This document shows, piece after piece, positions 35,855-47,370 of a stretch of DNA of 64,000 nt. The notes beneath the pieces are model-generated. The model did no database searches. It was not told the origin of the DNA and was given only the letters and a program-made list of their open reading frames with translations. The stretch's first letter is position 1. Every line of letters begins with the position of its first letter. The position numbers and the translations under genes were made by a program. This DNA is from Escallonia rubra. Lineage: Eukaryota > Streptophyta > Magnoliopsida > Escalloniales > Escalloniaceae. The stretch spans positions 124,001-188,000 of the forward strand of contig JAVXUO010003040.1 of the NCBI GenBank assembly GCA_033065855.1. Reading direction: 5' to 3'.

Positions 35855-37629
35855 ATGGAAGAAGGATCAGCAACCACCAGGCCACCCTTGTTGAAGAATG
35901 ACAACTACAGCTACTGGAAAAATCGTATGAGGAATTTTCTGAGGCAGGATACACACGAGTGGTATGTTGTTGAAAATGGTCTTATAATTCCGATGAAGGA
36001 TGGACCAGATGGAACCAAAATTCCGAAAGGAATTCTTGAAATGGACACTCATAAGGCGCAGCTTTTCTCCCTGGATGATAAAGCTAAGAACATTATCAGC
36101 TGTGGCCTTGACATGAATGAGTACAATCGAGTCTCAACATGTGAGACAACTAGAGAAATGTGGAGGTTGTTGGAGGTTACTCATGAAGAACAAATCAAGT
36201 AAAATAGACCAAGATCAACATGTTGGTCCAGCAGTATGAGGCCTTCAAGATGAAGGAGCACGAGTCCATAAATGAGATGTACTCCAGATTCACACTCATT
36301 ATAAATGGACTGAAGCTTTTGGGTAAAATCTACCCAGAAAAAGAAGTTGTCCGAAAAGTTCTCAGATCTCTTCCAAAGAGATGGAAAGCAAAACTCACAG
36401 CCATTCAAGAGGCAAAGGACTTAAATGTGCTGAAGCTTGAAGAATTGGTGGGTTCTCTAACTCATGAAATCACAATGAAAATTCATGATGAAGAAGAAAC
36501 CACCTCCAAGAAGAAGAACTTAGCTCTTAAAGCTGAGACCTCTCGTGAACCTTCAGAGAGCAGCGACGATTCTGATCCTGAAATGGCTCTCATCGCTCGA
36601 AAGTTCAAGAAGTTTCTTGTAAGCAAGCGAGATGGGAAGATTAGGAGAAATCCTACAAACCAATCACATCATAGAAATAACAGTGATTGGAATGTAAAGG
36701 AAAATCCTGATGCCTGCTATGAATGCGGCAGAACTGGGCACATAAAAAAATAATGTCCGCAACTCAAGAACAAGACTGCAAGGAGCAACAGTCGAGACTT
36801 CAAAGAAAAGAAGTTCAAGTCCAGAAAAGCTCTACTGACTTGGGATGACTCTGATGAAAGTGACAAAGAAATTAGCGAAGATGATGAAGTAGCTCAACTT
36901 TGCTTCATGACCAAAGATGATAATTCCAAGGTAATCTCTGAAAATCCTGATTATAATGAACTTAAGTCAGCTTTTCTCGAACTCAGTGAAAATTATGAAA
37001 AGTTAAAAGTCAAAAATGCTAATCTAAAAAATAAGGCTCTTTCTTTGATAAGTACTGTTGAAGAGTTGGAAGGCGAAAAGGAAGAGTTGCAAGAAAAGAT
37101 TGAACTTTATATTTTTGAAAATGTTTCTTTAGAAAATAATTTGAATGCTTCTAAGAAGGAAAATTCTCTTTTGTCTTCTGAAATCCAATCTCTCAGAGGA
37201 GTAAAAGTTCCAGTTGAAAACGAATCCTTAAAATCTCAACTGGAAGATATTCTACACAAAAAATGAATTTAGAAAAGGAGATTGAAGATTTGAATTTTAC
37301 TCTTTCAAAATTTACCCAAGGAAGAGAGAATTTGGATATTCTTTTGGGAAGGCAAAGATGCATTTTTTAGAAAAGTGGAATCGGTTACGATCCTTCAAAG
37401 AAGCAAAAGGATTATCAAAATTTCTTTAACAAAAATTTAGCTTCCTGCTCTCCATTCACACTCTGTTCAGTATGTAACAAGAAATGACATTTAGTTAAAA
37501 ATTGTCCTCTTAATGCTGTTAAAACTCAGTCATTCTCTTCTATTACAAAGAATAAAATGAAACAAGTTTGGGTGCCAAAATCTTGTTTATTTAATCTTCC
37601 AGGACCCAAGAAAGTGTGGGTACCTAAAT
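35855..37629 (+). pseudogene. Sirevirus gag, disrupted
   Basis: Capsid/nucleocapsid protein. The start at 35855 gives the N-terminal gag domain (LLKNDNYSYWKNRMRNF) until a stop at 36200-36202. A frame change of one and another stop follow; the frame from 36220 continues the UBN2-type domain (KVLRSLPKRWKAKL). A zinc knuckle CYECGRTGHIKK is cut by a stop at 36751-36753. A coiled-coil-like region spans 36950-37260. A second knuckle (CSVCNKK...HLVKNC, 37462-37503) has a stop at 37485-37487 in place of the usual Trp. The end GPKKVWVPK (about 37603-37629) leads into protease. Confidence 0.9.
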
Positions 37630-37659
37630 GAACGAAACCAGAATCTGTTGTAGGTATGC

Positions 37660-38271
37660 TTGAAAGCAAGGGTAGATTATAACAAATGGATTCTCGACAG
37701 CGGATGTTCAAGGCATATGATAGGTGATCGCTCTCTTTTCTCACATATCACCCCGAAGAATGGAGGACTTGTTACATTTGGAGACAACTCAAATGGGAAG
37801 ATCATCGGTAAAGGTAAAATTGGCACCGGTTCCATATCTATCGATAACGTATCTTTGGTTGACGGTTTGAAGTTCAATTTGATAAGTATCAGTCAACTAA
37901 TCGATAGTGGACACAAAGATCAGTTCGAAGGCGATAAATGCCTAATCAGTCATGCCTCAAATGGAGGTACTTTGGTTGGTAAGAGAGATGGTAATATCTA
38001 TACTCTATCTTTCAATGCTTCTGACTCTTCTCATGAAATTTGTCTTTCTGCTCAACATAATGATATTTGGTTGTGGCATCGTAGATTAGGTCATGTTCAC
38101 ATGGATCTAATCAAGAAACTTCTCTCGAAAGAGTTTGTTAGAGGCTTACCAAAGTTAAAGTTTGTCAAGGATAAGGTTTGTGATGCCTGTCAATATGGTA
38201 AACAGTCAAAACATCTTTTCAAACCAAAAATGTTGTTTCCACCTCTCGCCCTCTTCAACTTCTTCATTTAG
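37660..38271 (+). pseudogene. Sirevirus protease and N-terminal integrase
   Basis: The aspartic protease active site is LDSGCSRHM, with the catalytic Asp codon at 37696-37698. The GAG-pre-integrase motif WLWHRRLGH and the HHCC zinc finger (CDACQYGKQ) follow. The frame is lost near 38230 and reaches a stop at 38269-38271. Protease matures the polyprotein; integrase inserts the cDNA. Confidence 0.92.
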
Positions 38272-38592
38272 ATCTTTTTGGCTCTACGAGAAATGCCAGC
38301 CTATGTGGAAAATTTTATGCATTCGTCATTGTTGATGATTTTTCTAGATACACCTGGGTTCTTTTTTCTAACTCATAAGGATGAAGCGTTTGAAATTTTT
38401 TTCGGTCTTGTTAAGCAACTTCAAAATGAGAAGGAGTTGAAGCTTGTGAAAATTTGAAGTGATCATGGCGGTGAATTTGAAAAAGATTTTATTCCTTTTT
38501 GTATTCAAAATGGCATTTCACATGAGTTTTCTGCTCCTCGGACACCCCAACAAAATGGGGTTGTAGAGAGAAAGAATCGTACTCTGCAAGAA
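38272..38592 (+). pseudogene. Integrase catalytic core, frameshifted
   Basis: The core of integrase continues in a different frame from the upstream segment, with traces of FYAFVIVDDFSRYTW near 38310-38355. It has several stops between about 38370 and 38460, among them a TGA near 38455-38457. The block carrying the second catalytic Asp (SDHGGEFE, about 38459-38482) and the NGVVERKNR block (about 38553-38579) are both recognisable. This stretch separates the two longest open frames of pol. Confidence 0.85.
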
Positions 38593-40587
38593 ATGGCCAG
38601 AACCATGCTTCATGAAAACTCTCTGCCAAAATATTTTTGGGCCGAAGCCATCAGCACTTCCTGTTACGTGTTGAACAAAGTACTCATCAGACCGATTCTT
38701 GATAAAACTCCTTACGAACTGTTCTCAAATCAAAAATCAAAAATCGATTATTTCAAGGTTTTCGGTTGCAAATGCTTTATTTTGAACAATCGTGAGAACT
38801 TGGGAAAGTTCGATGCGAAATCTGACGAGGGAATATTTCTTGGTTATTCATTAAAAAGTAGAGCATATAGAATCTATAACCGTAGAACTATGACAGTTGA
38901 AGAATCTATGCATGTAGTATTTGAAGAATCTAACGTTGAAAAATCAAGTAAAAATGCAGGTGATGACAGTGAAGAACTCTCCCTGCACTTGAACAACCAA
39001 CTTAATGTCTCCTTAACTGAGGGGAAGTATTCAACATCTTCTCACAATAATAGTGACGAGACTCTGCCACTTCCAAAAAGCTGGAGATACTCCTCCAGTC
39101 ATCCATTAGAACAAGTCATAGGTAATGTGGAACGTGGAGTTACAACACGAACTACGGTAAAGCTTTTTTGTGCGGATTTTGCTTTTCTTTCTCAAATAGA
39201 GCCTAAAAATATTTCAGAGGCTCTAAAAGATTCTGAGTGGATTCTTGCCATGCAAGATGAATTGAATCAATTTGAGAGAAGCGATGTTTGGTCACTAGTT
39301 CCGGCTCCTGTTCAACAAAAGGTCATTGGAACAAAGTGGGTTTTTCGAAACAAACTTGATGAAGATAGCCATATTGTTCGTAACAAGGCTAGACTAGTTG
39401 CTCAAGGATACAATCAAGGTGAAGGGGTTGATTTTGATGAAACCTTTGCCCCAGTTGCTCGACTTGAAGCTATCCGAATGCTTTTGGCATTTTCATGTCA
39501 TATGAACTTTAAATTTTTTCAAATGGACATGAAAAGTGCCTTCTTGAATGGGGTAATACAAGAGGAATTTTTTGTTAAACAACCTCCCGGTTTTGAAAAT
39601 GAAAAATACCCCAATCATGTCTTTAAGTTGAAAAAGGCTTTGTACGGTCTTAAACAAGCTCCTCGAGCTTGGTACGATCGTCTTAGCAGCTTCCTCATTG
39701 ATCATGGATTCTCTCGTGGCAAAGTCGATACTACTCTATTTACGAAAATTCGTAATTCGCATATTTTAATAGTTCAGATATATGTTGATGACATTATTTT
39801 TTGTGCCACTAACAATGATATATGCCAAGAGTTTGCTGACAATATGCACAGGGAATTTGAGATGAGCATGATGGGAGAACTTACCTTTTTCCTTGGACTT
39901 CAAATCAAGCAGTCAAAAGAAGGAATTTTTATAAGTCAGTCTAAGTACACACGGGAGCTTTTGAAAAGGTTTGGCTTGGATAATGCTAAACCCAGAGGTA
40001 CCCCTATTTCTCCCGGCGTTAATCTTGTCAAAGATGAAAATGGTAAAGATGTAGATAACAAACTTTATCGTGGTATGATTGGTAGTTTACTTTAACTTAC
40101 TGCTTCTAGACCTGATATAATGTTTAGTGTATGTATTTGTGCCCGTTTTCAAGCCTGTCCCAAAGAATCTCATCTCTCTGCAGTTAAACGTATTTTTAAA
40201 TATCTCTCTGGCACTTTAAATTTAGGCCTTTGGTATCCACGCAGCTCCTCGCTCGATCTAGTAGCTTTTTCTGATTCTGATTATGCGGGATGTCTAGTCG
40301 ATCGAAAGAGTACTAGTGGCACTTGCCAGTTCCTCGGCGATGCTTTAGTGTCGTGGCACAGTAAGAAATAGACATATGTGGCTCTCTCCACAGCTGAAGC
40401 GGAATATGTTGCAGCTGGAAGCTGTTGTGCCCAAGTATTGTGGATGCGTCAAACTTTACGAGATTTTGGTGTCTCAATAGATCATGTTCCTATTATGTGC
40501 GACAATAGCAGTGCTATTGACATTAGTAAAAATCATGTCCAACACTCACGCACTAAGCACATTGATATTCGTCACCACTGTCTTTGA
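38593..40587 (+). pseudogene. Sirevirus integrase C-terminus, reverse transcriptase and RNase H
   Basis: The 500-codon frame from 38593 starts in integrase (ARTMLHENSLPKYFWAEA). Reverse transcriptase follows, from about 39220: KARLVAQGYNQ, the ETFAPVARLEAIR block, KALYGLKQAPRAWY, and the catalytic YVDD at 39781-39792. A stop at 40093-40095 interrupts the RT/RNase H junction. RNase H continues with FSDSDYAG (about 40267) and STAEAEYVA (about 40387), with stops at 40369-40371 and 40585-40587. The DIFTKPL motif appears beyond, near 40650-40670. These enzymes copy the element RNA to DNA; the stops make this copy non-functional. Confidence 0.95.
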
Positions 40588-40779
40588 GATAATGTTCAGA
40601 AAGGTTTAATAGTACTCAAGAAAGTTGGCTCTGAAGATCAGCTCGCAGATATCTTTACAAAACCCTTAGCTGAATCTTCCTTCTGTTCTCTTCGTCGTCG
40701 CTTAGGAATATCTGATCTTAGCTATTTTTTTTTACCAAAATCTTTCTCTTTGAATGTTCAGTCTTGTTTCTTCGTCGAT

Positions 40780-41100
40780 TGAAAATCATTTTTCTTTTGC
40801 CTCAAAAGTCATTTTTGCTTCTGATGATTTTAGTCGACTGAAAAGTCAAATTTTCATTCAACTAAAAACTTTCAGTTTTCAGTCGACTAAAAACTTTCAG
40901 TCGATTGAAATTTTCTTCTCTTGGGTCTCTGTTTATTTTAGTCGACTAAAAGTCAGTTTTCAGTCGACTAAAATATTTTTAAGTCGACTAAAAGTCCCCT
41001 TTCACCTTAAACCACATGTTGGATGTCGACTGAAAAGTCCACTTTCAGTTGACTAAAACATTTTCAGTCGACTGAAAATGATGTTTCAGTCGACTCAAAG
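40780..41100 (+). repeat. Palindrome array GTCGAC(T) between pol and env-like ORF
   Basis: Eight exact GTCGACT sites and about four near copies (TTCAACT, GTCGATT, GTTGACT types) occur in about 320 bases, mostly inside larger near-palindromes such as TTTTAGTCGACTAAAA. The same core occurs in the U3 repeats. Conserved repeated palindromes in non-coding parts are a known Sirevirus trait. Confidence 0.9.
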
Positions 41101-41233
41101 TCTGTTGCCTATATATAGCCCCCCTATTTTTCACTTTCACTTTTTACTGTTCCCTTTTTCACTGTTTGTCCTTCGTTTTCACATACTCTTACTCTTCTTC
41201 TCTCTCTAGTCCACCTGTCACTCAAGGACCCAC

Positions 41234-43380
41234 ATGGACTCCAACCCACGCCCTCGTAGTCATCGTCGTCCTGTCATTGACTCTGACGATGAATCTGACG
41301 TGGCTCCTTCATCTGCTGTTGCTCCACCTGCTGCTGCTGCTACTCCACCAATGCCATCCACCCGCCGCCGCACTCGTCAAACGACAACTGCTACTACACG
41401 TTCATCGTCCTCTATACCTACCCCTCAGTCGTCTGCTGCTCCGTCGTCTTCGGTACTGTTGCTCCTCCTCCTGTTGTCTCTTCTTCATCTGCTCCTCATC
41501 CAACCCGCCCACCACCCACCTGCCCCTATATTTCTCCTACCGATATACTTCACATTCCCTATTTCTTTGAGTCAGCCGACGACCAAATCACCTACTATAC
41601 CAATTTCGTCAATCGGGAGGTCGTCCCAGGTCGTCCAAGTGATGTCAATCTCATGATTCAACTTGGTCTTACAGGCCTTTTTGAGCGAATGGGATGTCCC
41701 TCCATTCTCTCTCCCCCTTTCATTTATTACCCTGCTCTTGTTCGCATGTTCTATTCCAACATGCATTTTAATGCTCTATCCTCCACCTTTTTGACCACAT
41801 GTGTGAATGGGGTCCACATCCGTCTCGATGCCACCACCTTAGCCCATATCCTCGGTTTTACCAATCAATCATCTACCATTGTTTTCCCCAGAAACACGTG
41901 GTGTACCACCAGCTCCTTTACCCCCCTCCAACAAACACAAACTCTTTTAGAAGACCAGTCCATTTCTCAACCCCGCAAACCTAGTCTAGGTGACCTTTCT
42001 CCTCTCCATCGTGTCCTCCATCTTATTCTTTGTTATAATCTCTCGGCCCGTTCCGGCTCTTTTGTTACTTTTTCCTATTTAGACAGCATTTTTCTCACCC
42101 ACTTCATTCGGGGTTCTCCCTTAAACATTGTGGGCATTATCATGCTCGTAATGAATGTCCGTAAAACCAAATCTTTTGCTAATCTTCCTTTCGGACTCCT
42201 GTTAACCCGTATTTTTTAATATTTTCATGTCCCTCTTCCTACCTCTAACTCGGAATGTATCTCTCTTCCGAGTCACCATATTCTTGACGAAACTTCTCTT
42301 CGTCATGTCGGTTTCGTCATTCGCTCTGATCTCACCTCCGACACTGTCATTCTTGAGCGCATCACTGTTACCGACCCCTCCCATACCAGGTCTGTTTCGG
42401 CTCCTGCCCTCCTTTCTGCTCCAGCGCTTGCTCCTGCCCTCGCGCTTGCTCCTACTCATATTCCCTCCCTTGCTCCTGCAGTTCCCTCAGCCGCCCCTTC
42501 TGCTCCCTCCCCGTCCATTTTACCACCACCACATCCTCCTTCTCAGTTCATACCCCCTGCACTTACTGACCCATCTAACTCTATCCCCTTCCCTCCTTCT
42601 GACCCTTCATTCTCGGTCCCACCTCTGCCCACCCCTCTTCACCCTGCTGATCCTTTCTTCAGTCCGCTTAATGACTTCTCAAATCTTAATTTTGATGAGT
42701 TCCTCTCTGTTGACAACTCCGACCTCTCTGAAACTCTTTCTCGTCTCTCTACCTCGATTCAGTTAATACTTGAATCGCAAACCACCCTTGCTGCTTCTGT
42801 TGCAGCTAACCACACTGCTCTCCTTCATGAACTTGCTGCTCTTCAGCAGTCGGTTCAACTCATTTGCCTAGCTTCTCTCGAACCAAATCGACTTTCATAA
42901 CCTTCTTAACGACCTTACCTCTAACCTTTCCTCTCTCCCTCTCAATCATACTCCACTCCTGGAGAGTTTGACGCGGATGCAGCATGATCTTCACCACCAG
43001 CAGAAAGCTGCCCTTCAGGCTCATCGTCGCCAGGCCTATCTCACTACGAGCATTCTGACCGAACAAAACCGCTATCTGGCCCATCAGATCTTCGATCAGG
43101 CTCATGGCTTTAGGGTGACTCGTCTGGATATCTTTCCTTCTCGACATACTGGCACCGAAGGGGAAGAATGGTTCTTTAACCCTTATCTCCCATAAAACCC
43201 TATGAGGTCGCGCTCTCCTCGTGTCGTCGAAGTCGTTAAAGTCCCCACAACTGCTCCGCCGCCAGCTGATCCATCCTCTTCTGCGTAAGGTGCTCGTCAA
43301 TCTGCTCCACCGTCTTCTGATCCATCATCCTCTGCATAGGGTGCTCACCGCCGTCGACCTTAGATTTTTATTTATTCATT
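41234..43380 (+). pseudogene. Sirevirus envelope-like ORF, disrupted
   Basis: This third coding region downstream of pol has the position and character of Sirevirus env-like proteins, whose function is unproven. The start at 41234 opens a Pro/Ser/Thr/Arg-rich N-terminus. A frameshift lies near 41455. The central domain is at 41653-42219 (YYPALVRMFYSNM, RLDATTLAHILGF), similar to the plant transposon protein domain seen in such ORFs. A stop at 42217-42219 is followed in the same frame by a Pro/Ala/Ser-rich linker and a helix-forming segment to about 42900. Another frame change leads to a Gln/His-rich helix (42968-43195). A two-copy repeat of about 60 bp with a stop in each sits at 43270-43345. 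Confidence 0.8.
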
Positions 43381-43575
43381 TGATTGTTGCCATGGCTGCC
43401 CCTCTTTTTTGATTTGACAAAGGGGGAGAACGAGTATTAATTGATCATTCTTTGTATGCATCTTTATTAATTCGTTTGTTGAATATTAGAATATGCTCTT
43501 TTAGTTTTCTCCTTGTTTAAATGTTAACTGATTAAGGGGGAGTATGTTTTTATAATGTTAGAACTAATATTGTCA

Positions 43576-43594
43576 TCATAAAAAAATGGGAGAT
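43576..43594 (+). other. Sirevirus polypurine tract region
   Basis: ATAAAAAAATGGGAGAT runs directly into the 3' LTR start TGTTGAC. A related ACAAAGGGGGAGAACG motif near 43418 is a second purine block of the type conserved in Sireviruses. Confidence 0.8.
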
Positions 43595-44750
43595 TGTTGA
43601 CTTGTTGATTTTGATGATTCCAGACTTATTATCTCTAACATTAATCTGACAACATTATTAAGATAAACATTTCAGGATTTATCTTAATCAAACAAAGACA
43701 AGATCTTGACATGGATAAAGCTTGAACTTGGACTTGGACTTGGACTCCGGATTTAAAGACTTGGACTACATTGAAGATGCAAGAGCCTGAAGTCTTTTTT
43801 CCTTGTTAGCATTTCTAAGTCTTTCTTAAAAGATCTGACATAAATTCTAGTAAAGAACCAAATCTGTTTCTTTTAGTAGAAGGCAAACAACTTTTAGTCG
43901 ACTAAATTGGGCAATTCTTTCTTTCCAGTCTTAAAATGTTTTAGTCGAAGCCAAAACTTTTAGTCGAAGCCAAATGTTTTAGTCGAAGCCAAAACTTTTA
44001 GTCGAAGTCAAATGTTTTAGTCGAAGCCAAATCTTTTAGTCGAAGTCAAATGTTTTAGTCGAAGCCAAATGTTTTAGTCGAAGCTAAAATATTTTAGTCG
44101 AAACAAAACTTTTAGTCGACTCAATCTCTTATTTTAGTCGAATCCTTTTTCGGGTTTTTTTTCTTCCTAACGGTTCACTTCTGTTACTTGTATAAAAAGG
44201 GGTCATTGAGAGCATTTAATAGTCTCTCTCGCAAATCTTTTTTGGACTCTAAAAAAAATCATCTAAAAAACTCTCTCTCATCTTGATATCTGATTCTCAT
44301 CTATTCTCTATTGAGTGAGTTCATCTTTGAGATAGTTCATTGTAAGCTTCTTGGTTTGGTTCTTGAAAGAATATAGATCTTTCCACCTAAAAAGGCTTAG
44401 TCTTAGTTTTCATTGTAACATCTGCTCAAGAAGGAGCTTGTTTGTTGTATTCAAATTGTAAATCTCTTTTTATTTGTAAACTGTTGGAAACCTTGGAAGG
44501 GTTTCAGAAATTGTACTGCGGTTTGAGCTAGCACCCGAAGCTAGCTGGTTTAGTGAAAGGCTCGAGTATGTCTCCCTTGTGTGGAGTGCTCGAGGACTGG
44601 ACGTAGGCTGGTGGGGCCGAACCAGTATAAATCTCTGTGTTGAATTTATTACTGTTATATCTGTCATTACTCTGTAATCTCGTTTTTAATTTATACTCGA
44701 AGTTGTAAAATACCTATTCACCCCCATCTAGGTGTATTTAGGGACCTACA
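43595..44750 (+). repeat. Sirevirus 3' LTR
   Basis: 1,156 bp with the same ends as the 5' LTR. The U3 TTTTAGTCGA repeats lie at 43934-44150. A TATA-like TATAAAAAGGG is near 44190-44200. Followed by the GTTCA duplication. Confidence 0.95.
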
Positions 44751-44755
44751 GTTCA

Positions 44756-46080
44756 CCCGTGCACAAGCTCCATCACCGAACACCCTATTTTTGTAGGCAT
44801 TAATAATTAAATAAATAATGGGCTTTCTTGTTAATTAGAGTGCATTATTTAGTTTAGGCCTAGTAATGTGATCTAGTTGCGTAATTTAGTCCAGTCTAGT
44901 TCAATTACCAAGGTCGAGTCCCATTGCATGTCCAGTCTAACAGTCTAGTCCAGTTGCATGTCCAGTGCAACTGCATTGGTCTAGTTCAATTGTGTCAAGT
45001 CCAGTCTCATGTCTAAATTATTCTAATTGATGTACTTTGTCTAGATAACTTGGCGAAATGATTTATGAATTATCCTTGATGTAGAGATCAAATCAATTTA
45101 TTTTATGGCTAAAAAGTGAATTATCCCGAATCTGGTATATTCCATTTAAGATATTAGAGATAATTACCGAAAATGAGGTCAAATAATGCCTCGAAACTTG
45201 AAAAAATCATTTTTAATTTATGGGATGAACTGGCCGGTTTTCAAAAAACCAGCTAGTTAGTTACTTTTGTCAGTCTGCGATTTTATCATTTATTCTGACT
45301 TGTCTCCAGCCTTGTAGATTGGCATTGTCAATCTTATCAGATTCTGCGTCCCTGAGCACTATAAAAAGGGCCCTTGGCCTCCATTTTTGGGGTCTAGAAG
45401 CTTATTCTCTTTAGAGCTTGCGTATCGTTTCTCTGTAAAGCTCGTTTTGCTATTTCGAGAATCCAAGATATCCAAATTTACTTTCAGAAGTCTCTTGTAT
45501 CCTTGTATCGTGGATTATACGGAGAACGTCCCTGAGTCTTCAAGATAAGCTACTTCGAGAGGTAATCTTTATCATTTTTTTTACTTTAGGAAATCATATA
45601 GATTGTCTCCCCTTCCCATGATCACATTTCATTTCAGAAACAATAAAAAGTGTCCTTCACATTTCTTTGTCTAGAGTCTAAGTTCAAAACGTAGATCCCC
45701 TCGTAGGATTAGAGTCGAATTAACTACGGCGATTTTGATTCCGATTAGTCCGATCGGATACGTAGGCAATTCGACCATGATGTTGAGTTCAATACATAAA
45801 AATTAACTTAGGGTTAGTTTACTCATATTTTGCATGATATGTGTTCTTAAGGCCAAAATTCAATAAAATTAAAGTAGAGACCGAAAGGGCGGGTGCCTAA
45901 TACCTTCCGGTTGCATAACTTAATCCCGAACCCCTCTCTTGGTTTCAATAGACTAGTCGTCTTTTTGGATACCTTTGAGTCATTTTTAGGTTTTTCTTAT
46001 TTTCCTCTAATTAAATAAGATGGCGACTTTGAATCAATATCCTGCCAGGATATTTTCCGAGGCGGTTCGCCACAATGGCC
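44756..46080 (+). repeat. Rest of the Tat-type LTR-like sequence
   Basis: Continues the sequence left of the Sirevirus. It includes a CCGGCC motif pair (45230-45265) like those ahead of the antisense genes, a TATAAAAAGGGC box near 45361, and a TGGCGACT motif at 46021 followed by CGGTTCGCCACA near 46065. In Ogre/Tat elements similar TGGCGACTCT sequences occur at the LTR/PBS junction. The exact LTR end is uncertain. Confidence 0.5.
45361..45373 (+). promoter_or_regulatory. TATA-like box in the Tat-type LTR
   Basis: TATAAAAAGGGCC, with about 50 bases to a likely transcript start region in a setting typical of retrotransposon LTRs. Inferred from sequence only. Confidence 0.45.
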
Positions 46081-46089
46081 TTATGTCAC

Positions 46090-46480
46090 TCCATGCATGA
46101 AATGGTATTTTATTGTCAATACCTTTGTTGGACATCTATTGATTTAAGTAAGTAAACGGTTGTGTACACGGCTTCAACCCAAAAAAAATTAGGCAATCCT
46201 TTGTCATGTAGCATCGACTTTGTCATTTCTTTAATAATTCGATTCTTCCTTTCAGCCACTCGTTATTGTTATGGAGTGTACTCAATATTGAGCTGCTTAC
46301 TCAGACCAATGTCTTCACAAATTCTCTCAAAAGCGTTTTCGTTGTATTCACCACCTCTTTCACTTCTCAACACTTTCACATGTTGTCCACTTTGTCTTTT
46401 AACCAGCAAGAGCCACTTTTTGAATACCAAGAAGTTTTGGCCTCATAAAATAAACCCATCTTCTCAGTTTTGAAAAAAAA
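46090..46480 (-). pseudogene. Antisense copia integrase fragment
   Basis: Minus-strand frames carry the integrase core of a different Ty1-copia lineage: a WVYF motif, LRSERGGEY (catalytic Asp position read as Glu), a YTP...RVAERKNR block with two stops, and KGLPNFFWVEAVYTT. A frame shift lies in the N-terminal part. No protease or RT is attached. Confidence 0.8.
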
Positions 46481-47370
46481 AAAAAAAATCTCATATGAAT
46501 TGCCGATCTACACTGCTGCTACCTTTATGCCCAACTCTATTTGAGAGGACAACTAACTTGTTGCCTAGCACCCCCTAGGGAATTTACTCCCACGCTGCTT
46601 AGTATGGTAGGAGTGAATCCAGTCCTGTGGATGCTGTCACAATGATAGTTATGAAAGGCGTTAGCACCTAATAAATCAAGCCAATGCACAAGGCTCTCCA
46701 AAATAGTGAAAAAGCGAACCCTTATGTGTCTGAAGAACAAATACAATTTGCCTGGTGTTGATAATTTGTTGCTTTGTTAGTCTTTCAACGTTTCCGTAGC
46801 AGGAGACCAACTCACAAATGTTTTTATTTACCCAATCACTAAAACTGCAAATGCGTATTCTTGGTAATCTTCAGAATTGAGGCATGTAAGACAGGGCTTC
46901 CAAGATTTGCATCAAGGTCCTCGAAGGATCTATGCTAAATTGTGGAAAGAGGTGAGAGAGAAAGGTCAAGATGCTTTATCTGTTAAGAAATGAAGAGGAG
47001 AGGAGATTTTAATTCTGAAGTAATTGAGGAAGAAGGAAACAAGTCAAGGGTAAGCAGATTAGGGCGGGGGGGGGGGGGGGGGGGGTTCTCCACCGCGCGC
47101 CTTTAAGTGCAAGAACAACGAGATGTCCAAATTAATTGTAAAAATAGCGAGAAGTGAAAAAAAGAAGTTCAAATTTAGGGTAAGCTGAAATTTCTCTAAG
47201 AAGCTGAGAATAAAAATAAAATAAAAGACATGTTGCGTCATCCTAGATAAGTAACTCTTTTTTATAAATATATTAATTTATGTTGATTTGATTTGCAAAT
47301 TCCATTAGTGTGAAAAATAATCTTGCAAGTTTTCTGAATCTTTCACTCTCATATTCTCTTCTAAGTGTTT
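46481..47370. other. Unassigned spacer with a G20 run
   Basis: Lies between two antisense copia fragments and may be internal filler of the same element. 47066-47085 is an uninterrupted G run. A string of A lies near 46473-46487. No protein is recognised. Confidence 0.45.

Larger units (their letters stand above)
34719..44750 (+). mobile_element. Complete-length Sirevirus (Ty1-copia) with env-like ORF
   Basis: A 10,032-bp element bounded by LTRs with TGTTGAC...CCTACA ends and the perfect 5-bp duplication GTTCA (34714-34718, 44751-44755). Order: LTR, PBS, gag, protease, integrase, RT, RNase H, palindrome array, env-like ORF, PPT, LTR. A long gag with two zinc knuckles and a coiled coil, plus an ORF after pol, mark the Sirevirus genus. 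Stops and frameshifts in every coding part make it defective. The LTRs differ at about four of the first 105 bases and by an indel of about 50 bases, so the insertion is not recent. Confidence 0.95.
22930..46080 (+). mobile_element. Degenerate Tat-type Ty3-gypsy element, host of nested insertions
   Basis: Plus-strand integrase remnants (22930-24000) are followed by two antisense coding regions (24579-26073 and 29584-32079), a tandem-repeat region (33899-34560) and an LTR-like end (34691-34718 continuing at 44756-46080). This order, pol then antisense ORFs then 3' tandem repeats then LTR, is known from the Tat lineage (Ogre, Grande and relatives). The 5' half of the element is missing. A solo LTR (26774-29583) and a Sirevirus (34719-44750) interrupt it. 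The outer limits are estimates. Confidence 0.6.
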
